NCBI GenBank assembly: GCA_963811335.1
Contig: CAWERB010000017.1
Coordinates: forward strand, 248,001-312,000
Source of the DNA: Trebonia sp963811335
Lineage (GTDB): Bacteria > Actinomycetota > Actinomycetes > Streptosporangiales > Streptosporangiaceae
DNA: 64,000 nt
Reading direction: 5' to 3'
The position numbers and the translations under genes are program-made. The notes beneath the pieces were generated by a model, which worked only from the letters and a program-made list of their open reading frames with translations, was not told the origin of the DNA and searched no databases. This document shows positions 1 to 8,226 of this stretch, one piece after another (position 1 is the stretch's first letter; each line of letters opens with the position of its first letter).

Positions 1-181
1 GCCGCGCGCAGGCGATCATCCGCTTGGCCTGCGGCGCCCTGACCGGGAAACTGACCGGCCCCGCGCCCGCCACCGCGAGCCGGACGTCCCGCGCGGGCAC
101 GGAAAGCTGCGCGCTGAACCCGCCAGGCGCCTGCGAGCCGTCAAGCACCCGAGCCAGCCGCTTCCTTGCCGTGATCGCCAT
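1..181 (-). CDS. N-terminal fragment of an unidentified protein, cut by the window edge
   Basis: An ATG at 181 is preceded by a good Shine-Dalgarno site (GGAGG, 7 nt spacing). The frame stays open to base 1, giving about 60 residues that begin MAITARKRLARVLDG and contain the stretch DVRLAVAGAGPVSFPVRAP. That stretch resembles, from memory, the N-terminal region of some actinobacterial 2-oxoglutarate/Fe(II) oxygenase-like proteins, but no catalytic residues lie within the window, so the family is only a guess. The gene is transcribed leftwards, away from the hemoglobin remnant, which is on the same strand about 200 bp upstream. Confidence 0.5.
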   Translation of the reverse strand, partial: MAITARKRLARVLDGSQAPGGFSAQLSVPARDVRLAVAGAGPVSFPVRAPQAKRMIACAR

Positions 182-377
182 CCCTGTCCCTCCTGCCAGC
201 CGCGTGCGGTCAGTCAGTCAGGCTACCGGGGGAGAGGAAGGTATTCATCCGAACGGCCGGGTGCTACGCCGTGTGCGGACTCGCGGTTTCTCAGGCTGCC
301 CCTGGGCGGTCCGCGCCTCATCCAGGCCGTGGTCGAACGCGGTTACCGGCTCGCCTACGAACCCGAGCGAGCCAGCA

Positions 378-608
378 CTAGCTGGCGAGTTCGTCCGCCG
401 GGACGGCCACGATATCACCGCGCAGCGGGGCCAGCGCGCCGCCGATCTGCCCGATCGTCTCCTGCGGCACGCCCAGGCCCGTCAGCGTGTCCACGAGATG
501 GCCCACCACGGCGTCGAAGTTGGCGTCGGTGATCGCCAGCCCGGCATGCGCGGCTGCCATGTCGCGACCCTCGGCCGGGCCGCCGCCGATGGATTCATAG
601 ACGCTCAT
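378..608 (-). pseudogene. Truncated hemoglobin (group 1 type) with an internal deletion
   Basis: The 76-residue ORF starts at ATG 608 behind an AGGAAAGG ribosome site. Its first residues, MSVYESIGG, are the usual start of a group 1 truncated hemoglobin. It then jumps straight to the late part of the fold: GRDMAAAHAGL, with the expected proximal histidine, followed by the last two helices (FDAVVGHLVDTLTGLGVP and IGQIGGALAPLR). Full-length family members are about 120 residues. Roughly 45 residues are missing here, including the helices that carry the distal tyrosine and the CD1 phenylalanine of the haem pocket. The junction falls at a Gly-Gly-Gly run, and normal members have GG at both borders, which suits a deletion between short GGCGGC repeats. 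The reading frame is intact, so a small peptide may still be made. An assembly collapse is an alternative. Confidence 0.75.
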
Positions 609-976
609 GGGCAGTTTTCCTTTCCTGGCCGACCGTCGTGGTCACGGGCGATCCTCCGGTTCGGCATCATGGCGGTCGCGAGCGGGAGACCAACTCGGAT
701 ACGACACTAGGAACAGGCCGTTTCCCCGCCGATGCGGCTATGCGACGACAACGAAACATCCGCCGCACATCGCGCGTGATCCGCCAGTGAGATCTAGATC
801 CCGGCGTGGACATCCCGGTGCCGACCTGGGCATCGCCGAGGCGCAGCGCGCGTGCACGCACGGACGAGGTGCGCGGACAGCTTGACTGTCCCGCCCGGCC
901 CAGCTCTTTAGCCCCTTGACCTGCTGCTTTTCAGATGCCTGCGCACGGTCGCCGGATGATCGCGCTCACCAGGCCC
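609..976. other. Intergenic region with short inverted repeats
   Basis: No convincing gene is visible here. There is a perfect 10-bp palindrome, GATCTAGATC, at 791-800. A small hairpin at 875-891 (GGACAG, 5-nt loop, CTGTCC) lies about 85 bp beyond the stop of the leftward response-regulator operon and could be its terminator, although it has no U tract. Short open frames occur on both strands but lack ribosome sites and recognisable domains. Confidence 0.4.
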
Positions 977-1645
977 TCAGGCGGGGCGCACCAGGCGCGT
1001 GTCGTAGGCGAAGATGACCGCCTGGACGCGGTCGCGGGCGCCGATCTTGGCCAGGATGCGGCCCACGTGGGTCTTCACGGTGGACTCGGCCAGGTTCAGC
1101 CGTTCTGCGATCTCGCTGTTGGCCCAGCCGCGGGCGATGGCCTGCAGCACCTCGCGTTCACGGCCGGTCAGGCCGGCCAGCCGGGGATCCGGGACGGCCG
1201 TACCCGCGTCGGCGGCCGAGGGCAGCAGGTTCGCGTACTTCTCGATCAGCCGCCGGGTCAGGGCCGGCGCCACGACGGCATCGCCGCAGGCCACCGCGCG
1301 GATCCCGGCCAGCAGCTCAGCGGGCTGCGCGTCCTTGACCAGGAAGCCGCTGGCCCCGGCGCGCAGCCCGGCGAACGCGTACTCGTCAAGGTCGAAGGTG
1401 GTCAAGATCAGCACTCGCGTCCGCCTGCCGGCGCTTGTGATGCGCCGGGTTGCCTCGATGCCGTCCAGGCCGGGCATCCGGACGTCCATCAGCACGACGT
1501 CCGGATGAAGGCCGGCGGCCAGGCGCACCGCTTCGGCGCCGCCCGCGGCTTCGCCGGCCACCGTCATGTCGTCCTGGCTTTCCAGCAGCATCCGGAAGCC
1601 CAGGCGCTGCAGGGAGTGGTCGTCGGCGATGAGCACGGTGGTCAT
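977..1645 (-). CDS. NarL/LuxR-family response regulator
   Basis: This 222-residue DNA-binding response regulator is the output half of a two-component system. Residues 1-120 form the receiver domain: DD near position 9, the phospho-acceptor Asp in VVLMDVRMPG, a conserved Thr in ILTTFD and Lys in LVKDA. Residues about 155-215 form a LuxR-type helix-turn-helix (LTGREREVLQAIARGWAN, then LAESTVKTHVGRIL). Its ATG overlaps the stop of the upstream histidine kinase as ATGA, so translation is coupled. The position at the end of an ABC-exporter operon suggests that it regulates that transporter. Confidence 0.95.
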   Translation of the reverse strand: MTTVLIADDHSLQRLGFRMLLESQDDMTVAGEAAGGAEAVRLAAGLHPDVVLMDVRMPGLDGIEATRRITSAGRRTRVLILTTFDLDEYAFAGLRAGASGFLVKDAQPAELLAGIRAVACGDAVVAPALTRRLIEKYANLLPSAADAGTAVPDPRLAGLTGREREVLQAIARGWANSEIAERLNLAESTVKTHVGRILAKIGARDRVQAVIFAYDTRLVRPA

Positions 1646-2844
1646 CGGGCCGCTGCCATGGACCCGGGCGCGGGCAGGTGCGCCGCGACGCGCCAGCCAC
1701 CTCCGGAGAGAACCGGGCCGGCCTGCAGCGTGCCGTCGTAGACAGCAGCCCGTTCGCGCATGCCGTGCAGCCCCCGGCCGTCGCCGTCGGAAGAGCCGGC
1801 TGCCGCGCCCAGGCCGGTATCGGTGACCTGCACGTCCACCGCGCCGTCGGCGTAGCCGAGTATGACCTTGGCAGTTGCCGCCGGCCCGGCGTGCTTGAGG
1901 GTGTTGGTCAGCGCTTCCTGCACGATCCGGTAGACCGTGAGCTGCTGCCCCTCCGACAGCCCGGCCGGGTCCCCCCGCATCACGGCGATCACCGGCAGGC
2001 CTGCTGCCCGTACCCGGTCAAGGAGGGCCTCCAGGTCGGCAATGCCCGGCTGCGGGGCCAGGTCGGCGGCCCGGCCATCGTCCTCGGTCAGCATGCCGAG
2101 CAGCCGGCGCAACTCGCTGAGCGCCTCCCGGCCGGTGCTGGCGATCGCGCCGAGCGCCTGGCTGGATCGCTCGGGGGAGCGCACGGCGGCGTACCGGCCG
2201 CCGTCGGCGAGCCCGACGATCACCGCCAGGTTGTGCGCGATGATGTCGTGCATCTCGCGGGCGATGCGGGAACGCTCGGCTGCCGCCGCGAGCCGGGCCT
2301 TCGTGTCGCGTTCGGCCTCGGCCCGGCGGGCCCGCTCCTCCAGCCACGCGTTATGCGCGCGCCGGTAGGCTACGGAGTCACCGAAAATCCAGCTGCAGGC
2401 AATTGGCACGGTGAGCTCAAGCGCGACCCAGGCCGTTTTGGTGCTTACCACCGCTTGCTGCGACGAGGTGAGGCCGATAACGACGACAGCCTCGCACATG
2501 AGAAGGCCGCACAACGAGACCCGGCGAGGCCGGTAGGCCGCCAGGCTGTACAGCAGCACCAGGACCGACGGCAACGCCCACCCGCCCTGGGAAACGGGCA
2601 GGTCCGTGCTCAGCGCGGCCAGGATCCCGGCCAGCGCCACCGCGACCGCCGCCACCGGGTGCTTGCGGCGGACCAGGACAGGCCCGGTCACCAGGAGAAT
2701 GATCGCGATGTCTCCCGTCAGTTCGCCCGCTCCCGATGAGCGAAGCGAGTCGCTGCCGAACACGGCCAACGCCAGCAGGCCCGCCGCCAGCGTCCCGTCC
2801 ACGAGCAGGGGATGGCGGCGCGGCCACGCGGACACCTGTTCCAT
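1642..2844 (-). CDS. Sensor histidine kinase, HisKA_3 type
   Basis: Partner of the response regulator it overlaps by 4 bp. With the start at ATG 2844 (MEQVSAWPRRHP) it is about 400 residues. The N-terminal half holds four or five hydrophobic segments, a typical membrane-embedded sensor. The dimerisation/phospho-acceptor motif is SRIAREMHDIIAHNLAVIV, with the histidine in REMHD. The ATPase part shows the N box (IVQEALTNTLKHAG) and the G1 box DTGLGA. The frame is open further upstream to 2940, but those extra 32 residues are low-complexity and the hydrophobic protein begins after the chosen Met. It sits 105 bp downstream of the ABC permease in the same direction. Confidence 0.93.
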   Translation of the reverse strand: MEQVSAWPRRHPLLVDGTLAAGLLALAVFGSDSLRSSGAGELTGDIAIILLVTGPVLVRRKHPVAAVAVALAGILAALSTDLPVSQGGWALPSVLVLLYSLAAYRPRRVSLCGLLMCEAVVVIGLTSSQQAVVSTKTAWVALELTVPIACSWIFGDSVAYRRAHNAWLEERARRAEAERDTKARLAAAAERSRIAREMHDIIAHNLAVIVGLADGGRYAAVRSPERSSQALGAIASTGREALSELRRLLGMLTEDDGRAADLAPQPGIADLEALLDRVRAAGLPVIAVMRGDPAGLSEGQQLTVYRIVQEALTNTLKHAGPAATAKVILGYADGAVDVQVTDTGLGAAAGSSDGDGRGLHGMRERAAVYDGTLQAGPVLSGGGWRVAAHLPAPGSMAAAR

Positions 2845-2949
2845 GCATCCAGCGTATTGGTCGGCCGGCGGCAGGCCTATGGTCGTGACGCCGTCCCCGT
2901 CACCTCGTGAGGTGACGGGGGCCAGCGGGGAACGGGACATGTCGCCTCG

Positions 2950-3801
2950 TCAGGCGTCGCGGCGGAGGAACACCAGTGCGCCGGCGGCCACCGCGATCGC
3001 CGCGTAGCCGGCGAAGACCGCCAGCTGCCCGTACGGGCCGAACAGGTAAGCGGTCCCGTCGGGCTTCGTCGCGATGATCGGGTACACGGCCGAGTCGCCG
3101 GGCACCCAGCGCACGACGTCGTTGCGCACGCTGTCCGGGAGGGCAGTCACGAGCACCGGGAGCAGGAAGACCAGCCCGAACAGCGCGGTGATCGCACCTG
3201 CGGTGTGCCGGATGACCGCTCCCACTCCGAATCCCATCAGCGCGCAGCAGGCCAGGACAAGCGCGGTCAGCAGCACCGCGCGCAGCGCCCCCGGGCTCGT
3301 GATGCTCGCGCCCGCATGGGTGGATGCCAGGACCGCCTGGCCAGCGAAGAACGAGGCGAACGACATGACCAGCGCGACCGCCAAGGTCACGCACGTCACC
3401 GCGACGGCCTTGGCGGCGTAGAGCACACCACGGCGGGGCATCACCGCCAGTGAGGTGCCCATCATGCGCGTGCCGTACTCCGAGGTGATCACCAGGGTCC
3501 CGATCACCACCGTGATCAGCTCGCCAAGGTAGGTGGCGCCCCCCAGGCTGGTAGCTGTCGGATCGAAGGACGCCTGGCCGGCGCTCGACCGGCTGGCCGC
3601 CGCGAGCCCGATGGCGGCGGCCAGCCCGACCACGAGGAACGTGGCGAGCGTGATCCAGGTCGACCGCACCGAGCGGATCTTGGTGAATTCCGAGCGCAGC
3701 GTGCCCGGCCACCCGGACCTGCGCCTCGCCGGCGGGACCGCGCTGACCCGCTGAGACGGCGCCGGCCCGGCCGACTGGGCCGTGAGATGTGTCATTGTCA
3801 T
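2950..3801 (-). CDS. ABC-2 type transporter permease
   Basis: A 283-residue membrane protein with a cytoplasmic Pro/Arg-rich N-terminus, the motif LRSEFTKIRSVRSTW that typifies actinobacterial efflux permeases, and about six hydrophobic segments separated by a conserved ITSEYGTRMMG loop. It probably forms the membrane half of a drug or peptide exporter with the ATPase encoded just upstream. The ATPase stop and this start overlap as ATGA at 3798-3801. The last residues (VFLRRDA) are usual for the family. Confidence 0.93.
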   Translation of the reverse strand: MTMTHLTAQSAGPAPSQRVSAVPPARRRSGWPGTLRSEFTKIRSVRSTWITLATFLVVGLAAAIGLAAASRSSAGQASFDPTATSLGGATYLGELITVVIGTLVITSEYGTRMMGTSLAVMPRRGVLYAAKAVAVTCVTLAVALVMSFASFFAGQAVLASTHAGASITSPGALRAVLLTALVLACCALMGFGVGAVIRHTAGAITALFGLVFLLPVLVTALPDSVRNDVVRWVPGDSAVYPIIATKPDGTAYLFGPYGQLAVFAGYAAIAVAAGALVFLRRDA

Positions 3802-4766
3802 GCCTCCGTTGTTGTCGTGAACTTGCGCTGGTGCGGCTCGGGCAGCGCTGACTGGTACTCGACGCTGTCCGCGGTCAGTTCCATGAACGCCTCCTCCAGC
3901 GAGGCCCGCACCGGGGCGAGCAGGGACAGCGGGACCCCGGCGGTGGACGCGACCTCACCGACCCGCTCCAGGGTCATGCCGCGCACCTCCAGCTCCGCGC
4001 CGCTGCCTGCGGGCGCGTTCCCGCTGGTGGTCACCTGGGCGCCGGCGGCCGACAGGGCCCGCGCCAGCACTCCCGGCTGCGATGTCCTGGCCCGCACCGC
4101 CTGCTGGGTGCTCCGGGCGATGAACTCGCTCATCCGGCAGTCCGCGATGAGCTTGCCCTTGCCGATCACGAGCAGGTGATCGGCGGTGTGCTCCATCTCC
4201 GACATCAGATGGCTGGAGACCAGCACGGTGCGGCCCTCGGCGGCCAGCTCCCTCATGAGGTTCCTGATCCACAAGATGCCCTCGGGGTCAAGCCCATTGA
4301 CCGGCTCGTCGAAGATCAGGATCTCCGGGTCGCCCAGCAGCGTCGCGGCGATGCCGAGCCGCTGGCTCATGCCCAGGGAGAAGCCACTGGACCGCTTGCG
4401 GGCCACCTGCGGCAGCCCGACGATGGAAAGCACCTCGTCAACCCGCTTACGCGGGATGTCGTTGGTCTGCGCCAGGCACAGCAGATGGCTGTAGGCGCTG
4501 CGGCCTCCGTGCACCGCCTTCGCGTCCAGCAGCGCGCCCAGCTCCCGCATGGGGCTGTAGAGCGCCGAGAACGGCTTCCCGTTGACCGTGACCTTTCCCT
4601 TAGTGGGCGAGTCGAGGCCCAGGATGAGCCGCATCGTGGTCGTCTTCCCGGCGCCGTTCGGCCCCAGGAAGCCGGTTACCATGCCGGGGCGCACGGTAAA
4701 CGACAGGTCGTCGACAGCGGTCTTGTCCCCGTACCGCTTGGTAAGCCCGCATGCTTCGATACTCAT
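3798..4766 (-). CDS. ABC transporter ATP-binding protein (multidrug-type)
   Basis: ATPase subunit of the exporter; 322 residues from ATG 4766. Walker A is GFLGPNGAGKTTTMRLI, the signature is SGFSLGMSQRLGIAATLLG, Walker B is ILIFDEPVNGLDPEG and the switch histidine lies in LVSSHLMSEME. A C-terminal domain of about 90 residues follows, as in the DrrA/NatA-like group. No Shine-Dalgarno site precedes ATG 4766. A TAGCGT hexamer ending 7 nt upstream would fit a -10 box of a leaderless transcript. This is the first gene of an apparent four-gene operon (ATPase, permease, kinase, regulator), the usual layout of self-regulated antibiotic or peptide efflux. Confidence 0.94.
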   Translation of the reverse strand: MSIEACGLTKRYGDKTAVDDLSFTVRPGMVTGFLGPNGAGKTTTMRLILGLDSPTKGKVTVNGKPFSALYSPMRELGALLDAKAVHGGRSAYSHLLCLAQTNDIPRKRVDEVLSIVGLPQVARKRSSGFSLGMSQRLGIAATLLGDPEILIFDEPVNGLDPEGILWIRNLMRELAAEGRTVLVSSHLMSEMEHTADHLLVIGKGKLIADCRMSEFIARSTQQAVRARTSQPGVLARALSAAGAQVTTSGNAPAGSGAELEVRGMTLERVGEVASTAGVPLSLLAPVRASLEEAFMELTADSVEYQSALPEPHQRKFTTTTEA

Positions 4767-4883
4767 GCGACAGACGCTAGCCAGCACGATCTCGCTAAGC
4801 GTCCGACCACGGACCCCACCTGGCTCCCGCCGTAGTACCACGGGATGACCCGGCATCGCCGGTGACGCGCGTCAAGTCCTGAC

Positions 4884-4960
4884 GCGTTCGCGTCCTCCTA
4901 CCAGCCCCGGGCGCGCCAGTCCGCCAGGTGCGGCCGCTCGGCGCCGAGCGTGGTGTCACC
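4884..4960 (-). pseudogene. Duplicated C-terminal fragment of an MBL-fold hydrolase gene
   Basis: On the minus strand this stretch encodes GDTTLGAERPHLADWRARGW followed by a stop at 4898-4900. It is a near-copy of the end of the hydrolase gene at 8615-9274. Over the 60 bases 4901-4960 against 8618-8677 only two differ, and weaker similarity continues for about 15 bases past the stop. Upstream of 4960 the similarity ends abruptly. No other part of the gene is present, so this is an orphan scar of a duplication or of a recombination between two hydrolase copies. Confidence 0.8.
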
Positions 4961-5076
4961 TTCTCGGCCCTCATACCTGCTTTGCGAACCGGGCAGTGAG
5001 CGGTTCAATCGCGAGGGAACCGGTTCGCCTCCTGCGGGCAATAACGGGTGTCGCGCCGATACCAGGAGGAGCGTGG

Positions 5077-5621
5077 ATGACACAACAAAGCCGGGCCGAG
5101 GGCGAGGCTGAGCCCGGCGCGGACACAGACGCGGTTGTTATTCAGCTTTCCCGGCATGCGCCCGAGCACTTCACCGCGCTGTTCCGCCTACGTCGACGGC
5201 AAGCTCCAGGTCTGCTCGCGCTCGGCGGCGTGCGCCAAGTCAACACAGTGGCTGATGCCTTGCCACGCTCAACACTTACAGCACGGGATGCGCCGACGTG
5301 ACGGGCGACTGCAACGCCGTGAACGTGACGGCCAACATCCTCGCGGGTTACGCCAGCTACAGCGGGCTAACGCAGCCCAGTTTCTTCCTGATACTGGCCG
5401 ACGTACCGGGAGTCACGGTCAAGCGGGTGACCGACGTGGCTGGTCAGGCCGACGTCGCGTTCCACTTCCCGTTCACCGACGGAATCACGGAAATCCTCGT
5501 CAGCGCCCGCACCCACCGGTTCGCGGGCTATGTGCGCGATGGTGTCGAGACAGTGATCACGAAGGAAGCGCCCGTCGCCGGGGCAGGCAGCAGTGCCCCA
5601 TGGGTCATTCACCCAAAGTAA
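5077..5621 (+). pseudogene. Remnant fusing an ECF sigma factor start to a CU044_5270-like C-terminus
   Basis: An ATG at 5077 follows a strong AGGAGG site. The first residues, including DAVVIQLSRHAPEHFTALF, match the start of actinobacterial ECF sigma factors (region 2 onset). The frame then loses meaning. From about 5270, in another frame, the sequence reads as the C-terminal part of the exported partner proteins usually encoded after such sigma genes: LADVPGVTVKRVTDVAG, DGITEILVSARTHRFAGY, ending APWVIHPK and stop at 5621. The bulk of both genes has therefore been lost, leaving a 0.5-kb scar. The family assignment of the second part rests on remembered pattern similarity. Confidence 0.6.
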
Positions 5622-5638
5622 CGCTCGTTCACCTAATT

Positions 5639-5678
5639 CGCCCCCAGGCGTCCCGGGACCACCGAGGCGCCTGGGGCG
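5639..5678. terminator. Hairpin between the sigma/partner remnant and the beta-helix remnant
   Basis: The 11-nt arm CGCCTGGGGCG (5668-5678) pairs with 5639-5650, with a single bulged C in the left arm. The hairpin lies just after the stop of the rightward remnant and just before the stop of the leftward ORF, where a bidirectional terminator is expected. There is no long U tract, which is common in high-GC actinobacteria. Confidence 0.6.
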
Positions 5679-5693
5679 ACGGTCTCGTCCCGC

Positions 5694-6077
5694 TCAGCTG
5701 GTGCAGCCGGCGATCGTGACCGCCGGCGCGCAGTTGTCCGGCTTGTTCGCCTTCACCTGGGTGCGGGTCAGCGTCACCGACCCGACGAGCGGGCCTGATA
5801 CCTCCGGGACGAGGTAGATCCCGCCGCCGTCCACCCTGGCCTTGTTGCCGCTTACCACCGTACCGGTAAGCGTTGTCCCTCCCGTGCCGCCGTTCCAGAG
5901 GCCGCCGCCGTAGCCGTTGACCGGATCGGTAGCCGCATTCCCGATGAGCGCGCTGTCGGTGAGCGACATCGACAAGGTGTTAAAGATGGCGCCGCCGCCG
6001 GCGGTGGCCCCGGTGTCCACGGTCAGGAGCGTGAGCCCGGGCAGCCGTCCGAAGATGCGCTCTTCGAGGCCGCCCAT
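5694..6077 (-). pseudogene. C-terminal remnant of a right-handed beta-helix protein
   Basis: The last ~125 codons of this frame show parallel beta-helix repeats: GGGAIFNTLSMSLTDS, GGGLWNGG, TLTGTVVSGNKA, DGGGIYL, TLTRTQVKANKPDNC, ending TIAGCTS. Such proteins are normally several hundred residues long with a signal peptide, and neither is present. The only usable start, ATG 6077, overlaps the stop of the histidine kinase as TGATG, so the fragment could be co-translated with the kinase as an odd tail gene. More likely it is the surviving 3' end of a secreted protein gene joined to the kinase by deletion. Confidence 0.65.
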
Positions 6078-7405
6078 CAGGCTGTTGAAGTCTTCCGGGC
6101 GTGTTGTCCTTCCAGGACCGGCGGCTCTTCCTTGCCCGATGCGGTGGCTCCTGCCGGAAGGATGAGCCGGAATTCGCTGCCGGCACCGGGCTGGCTGTCT
6201 ACCTCGATGCGGGCGCCGAGCGAGCGGGCTGCGCTGCGGGCGATCGCCAGGCCGAGTCCGGATCCGCCGCTCGCGCGGTCCCTGGCCTCGTCGGTGCGGT
6301 AGAGCCTGTCGAAGATCTTTTCCAGGTGGCCGGGCGCGATCCCGGTCCCGGTGTCGCGCACGGCGATGATCACGGCCGGGGGCCGCCGTCGCCGTGCCGC
6401 CCGGATCTCGACCTTCCCGCCGGGAGAGGTGTAACGGATCGCGTTGGAGACGAAGTTGCCGACGATCGCGTCGATCAGCCGGGGGTCGGTATCGAGCCAG
6501 GCGTGTGCGGCGCGCGCGGTCACTGTGACGCCTGCGTCGCGTGCCGCGACCAGGAACCGCTGTGCTGTCTGGCTGCACAGGGCCCCGATGTCGGTCTGCT
6601 CGCGGCGGACGCTCTCGGTGAGTTCGAGCTGGTTCAGCTGCCGCACGTCGTCCAGCAGCCGCTGCAGCCGTCTGGTCTCGCCGGCGATTATGTCGGCGGC
6701 CTCGGCGCGCTCGGCGGGGGTCTGGACGCTGCCGTCCGCCAGGGCGACCGCGAAGCCTGATATCGCGCTGACCGGGGTGGCGATCTCGTGCGTCAGGTCG
6801 GCGAGGAACCGCTTCTGCTTGGCGTCGGCGTGCTGGAGCTGGGCCGCCATCGCGTCGACCGCGTGGCCGAGCCGGGCGAACTCCTCCGGCCCGGCGATGC
6901 CCATGCGCGCGGAAAAGTCGCCGGCGGCCAGCCGTCCGGCAGCCTCGATCGCTCGCCCCACCGGCCTGCGGACGGTACGGACCAGCAAGGTGGCGGCGAG
7001 CCAGGCCTCGGCGATGACCGCCAGGGCGATAACGGCGGCTACCAGGGTTCCCTGTCCGAGCCCGCCAGGTGAGGGCGTGTGGTGGTCGCGCAGCTCGACC
7101 TGCCCGCCCGGCAGCGGCACGGTGACGGTCAGTTCCAGCGGCTCAGATGTCATCGCCGGACCAGCGAATACCGTTGTACCGCTTCTGGTAACGATGATCT
7201 GGTCGGTGGGCAGGACCTGCTGAAGCGCCCGAAGGTCATCCGCGTCCGCGCCGGCCTGCACCTGGGCGGCGATGACCTGGGCCGTCGCCTGGGCCTTAGC
7301 GCGGTCGGCGGCCTCATCGGAGGACGTGCTGAGCTGGCGCGTGATGACGTTCCCGGCTACCAGGGTGAGGACGGCGGTGGCCAGCATCGCCGCCAGCAGC
7401 CACAC
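6077..7405 (-). CDS. Sensor histidine kinase, HAMP-HisKA type
   Basis: Membrane kinase of an OmpR-type two-component system; 442 residues from GTG 7405. An N-terminal membrane helix (WLLAAMLATAVLTLVAGNV) is followed by a periplasmic-side domain of about 85 residues, a second helix near 120-140 and a HAMP domain. The phospho-acceptor lies in FLADLTHEIATPVSAISGFA. The ATPase domain has the N box IVGNFVSNAIRYTSPGG, DTGTGIAPG and SGLGLAIARS. It overlaps the end of its response regulator by 49 nt, and a start a few codons upstream of 7405 is possible. Confidence 0.93.
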   Translation of the reverse strand: MWLLAAMLATAVLTLVAGNVITRQLSTSSDEAADRAKAQATAQVIAAQVQAGADADDLRALQQVLPTDQIIVTRSGTTVFAGPAMTSEPLELTVTVPLPGGQVELRDHHTPSPGGLGQGTLVAAVIALAVIAEAWLAATLLVRTVRRPVGRAIEAAGRLAAGDFSARMGIAGPEEFARLGHAVDAMAAQLQHADAKQKRFLADLTHEIATPVSAISGFAVALADGSVQTPAERAEAADIIAGETRRLQRLLDDVRQLNQLELTESVRREQTDIGALCSQTAQRFLVAARDAGVTVTARAAHAWLDTDPRLIDAIVGNFVSNAIRYTSPGGKVEIRAARRRRPPAVIIAVRDTGTGIAPGHLEKIFDRLYRTDEARDRASGGSGLGLAIARSAARSLGARIEVDSQPGAGSEFRLILPAGATASGKEEPPVLEGQHARKTSTA

Positions 7406-8112
7406 CCGCAGCGAGCCCAGCCGGCTGAAGCACCGGATTCCAGCCGGTAGCCGACGCCCCGCAGCGCCGAGATCCGCACGGCGCTTCCGAGCTTGCGCCG
7501 CAGGCCGGTGACATGAACGTCAACGGTCTTCTCGGTCACGTAACGGGACCCCCAGGCCTCATCGAGCAGCTGATCACGGGTGAACACGCGGCCCGGACTT
7601 CCCATCAGGACCTCTAGCAGGTCGAACTCCCGTCGCGTCAGCTCCACCGCGTTGCCGGCGACGGCGCACTTCCTGGTGCGCGGGTCAAGTTCCACTGTGC
7701 CCGTCTGCAGCGGGCCGCCGTCGCCGGCGCCGAACCCACGCGCCCGGCGCAGGTGGGCCCTGACCCGGGCGACCACCTCGTGTGGCAGGAAGGGCTTGAC
7801 CACGTAGTCGTCAGCGCCCAGCTCCAGGCCGGCGACCCGGCTGGTTTCCTCGCCGCGGGCGGTCAGCAAGATGAGCGGGACAGAAGAACTTGTCCGGACC
7901 TGCCGGACCAGCTCGAACCCGTCGATCTGCGGGAGCATCACGTCCACGATGGCCAGGTCGATGCCGCCGCGCAACAGCGCCGCCAGGCCTTCCCGGCCGG
8001 TGGCCGCCTCCTCCACCGAGAAGCCAGCTTTACTCAGGTACAGGCGCAGCAGGCGCCGCATGGAAAGCTCGTCCTCCACCACCAGGATTCGTGCCGCGTT
8101 CACAGCGCACAT
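7357..8112 (-). CDS. OmpR/PhoB-family response regulator
   Basis: A 251-residue regulator. Residues 8-120 form the receiver (VVEDE acidic pair, phospho-Asp in LAIVDVMLPQIDG, Lys in YVVKPFLPHE). Residues about 145-228 form the winged helix (VELTRREFDLLEVLMGSPG, then TVDVHVTGLRRKLG and LRGVGYRLE). The usual protein ends at GYRLE. The 20 or so Cys/Trp/Pro-rich residues after that are translated from the start of the kinase gene. The start at ATG 8112 has AAGGG upstream; GTG 8100 is an alternative. Direct TAACCG repeats in front of the gene suggest autoregulation. Confidence 0.93.
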   Translation of the reverse strand: MCAVNAARILVVEDELSMRRLLRLYLSKAGFSVEEAATGREGLAALLRGGIDLAIVDVMLPQIDGFELVRQVRTSSSVPLILLTARGEETSRVAGLELGADDYVVKPFLPHEVVARVRAHLRRARGFGAGDGGPLQTGTVELDPRTRKCAVAGNAVELTRREFDLLEVLMGSPGRVFTRDQLLDEAWGSRYVTEKTVDVHVTGLRRKLGSAVRISALRGVGYRLESGASAGWARCGCGCWRRCWPPPSSPW

Positions 8113-8124
8113 CGTCGCACGCCC

Positions 8125-8176
8125 TTACCGGCCGCTGGCCCGCCCCTAACCGTTCCATAACCGTGCCTTCTTACCG
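8125..8176. promoter_or_regulatory. Direct TAACCG repeats, candidate OmpR-family operator
   Basis: Four hexamers in the same orientation stand between the divergent response regulator and the small membrane-protein gene: TTACCG at 8125, TAACCG at 8147 and 8158, and TTACCG at 8171. The steps are 22, 11 and 13 bp, close to the one-helical-turn spacing at which OmpR/PhoB-type regulators bind tandem half-sites. The adjacent gene encodes exactly such a regulator, so it probably binds here (inference). Confidence 0.55.
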
Positions 8177-8226
8177 TCGACAGCAAACGGACAAACATCA
8201 ACCGACGGACGAAAAAGGTGAAACCC

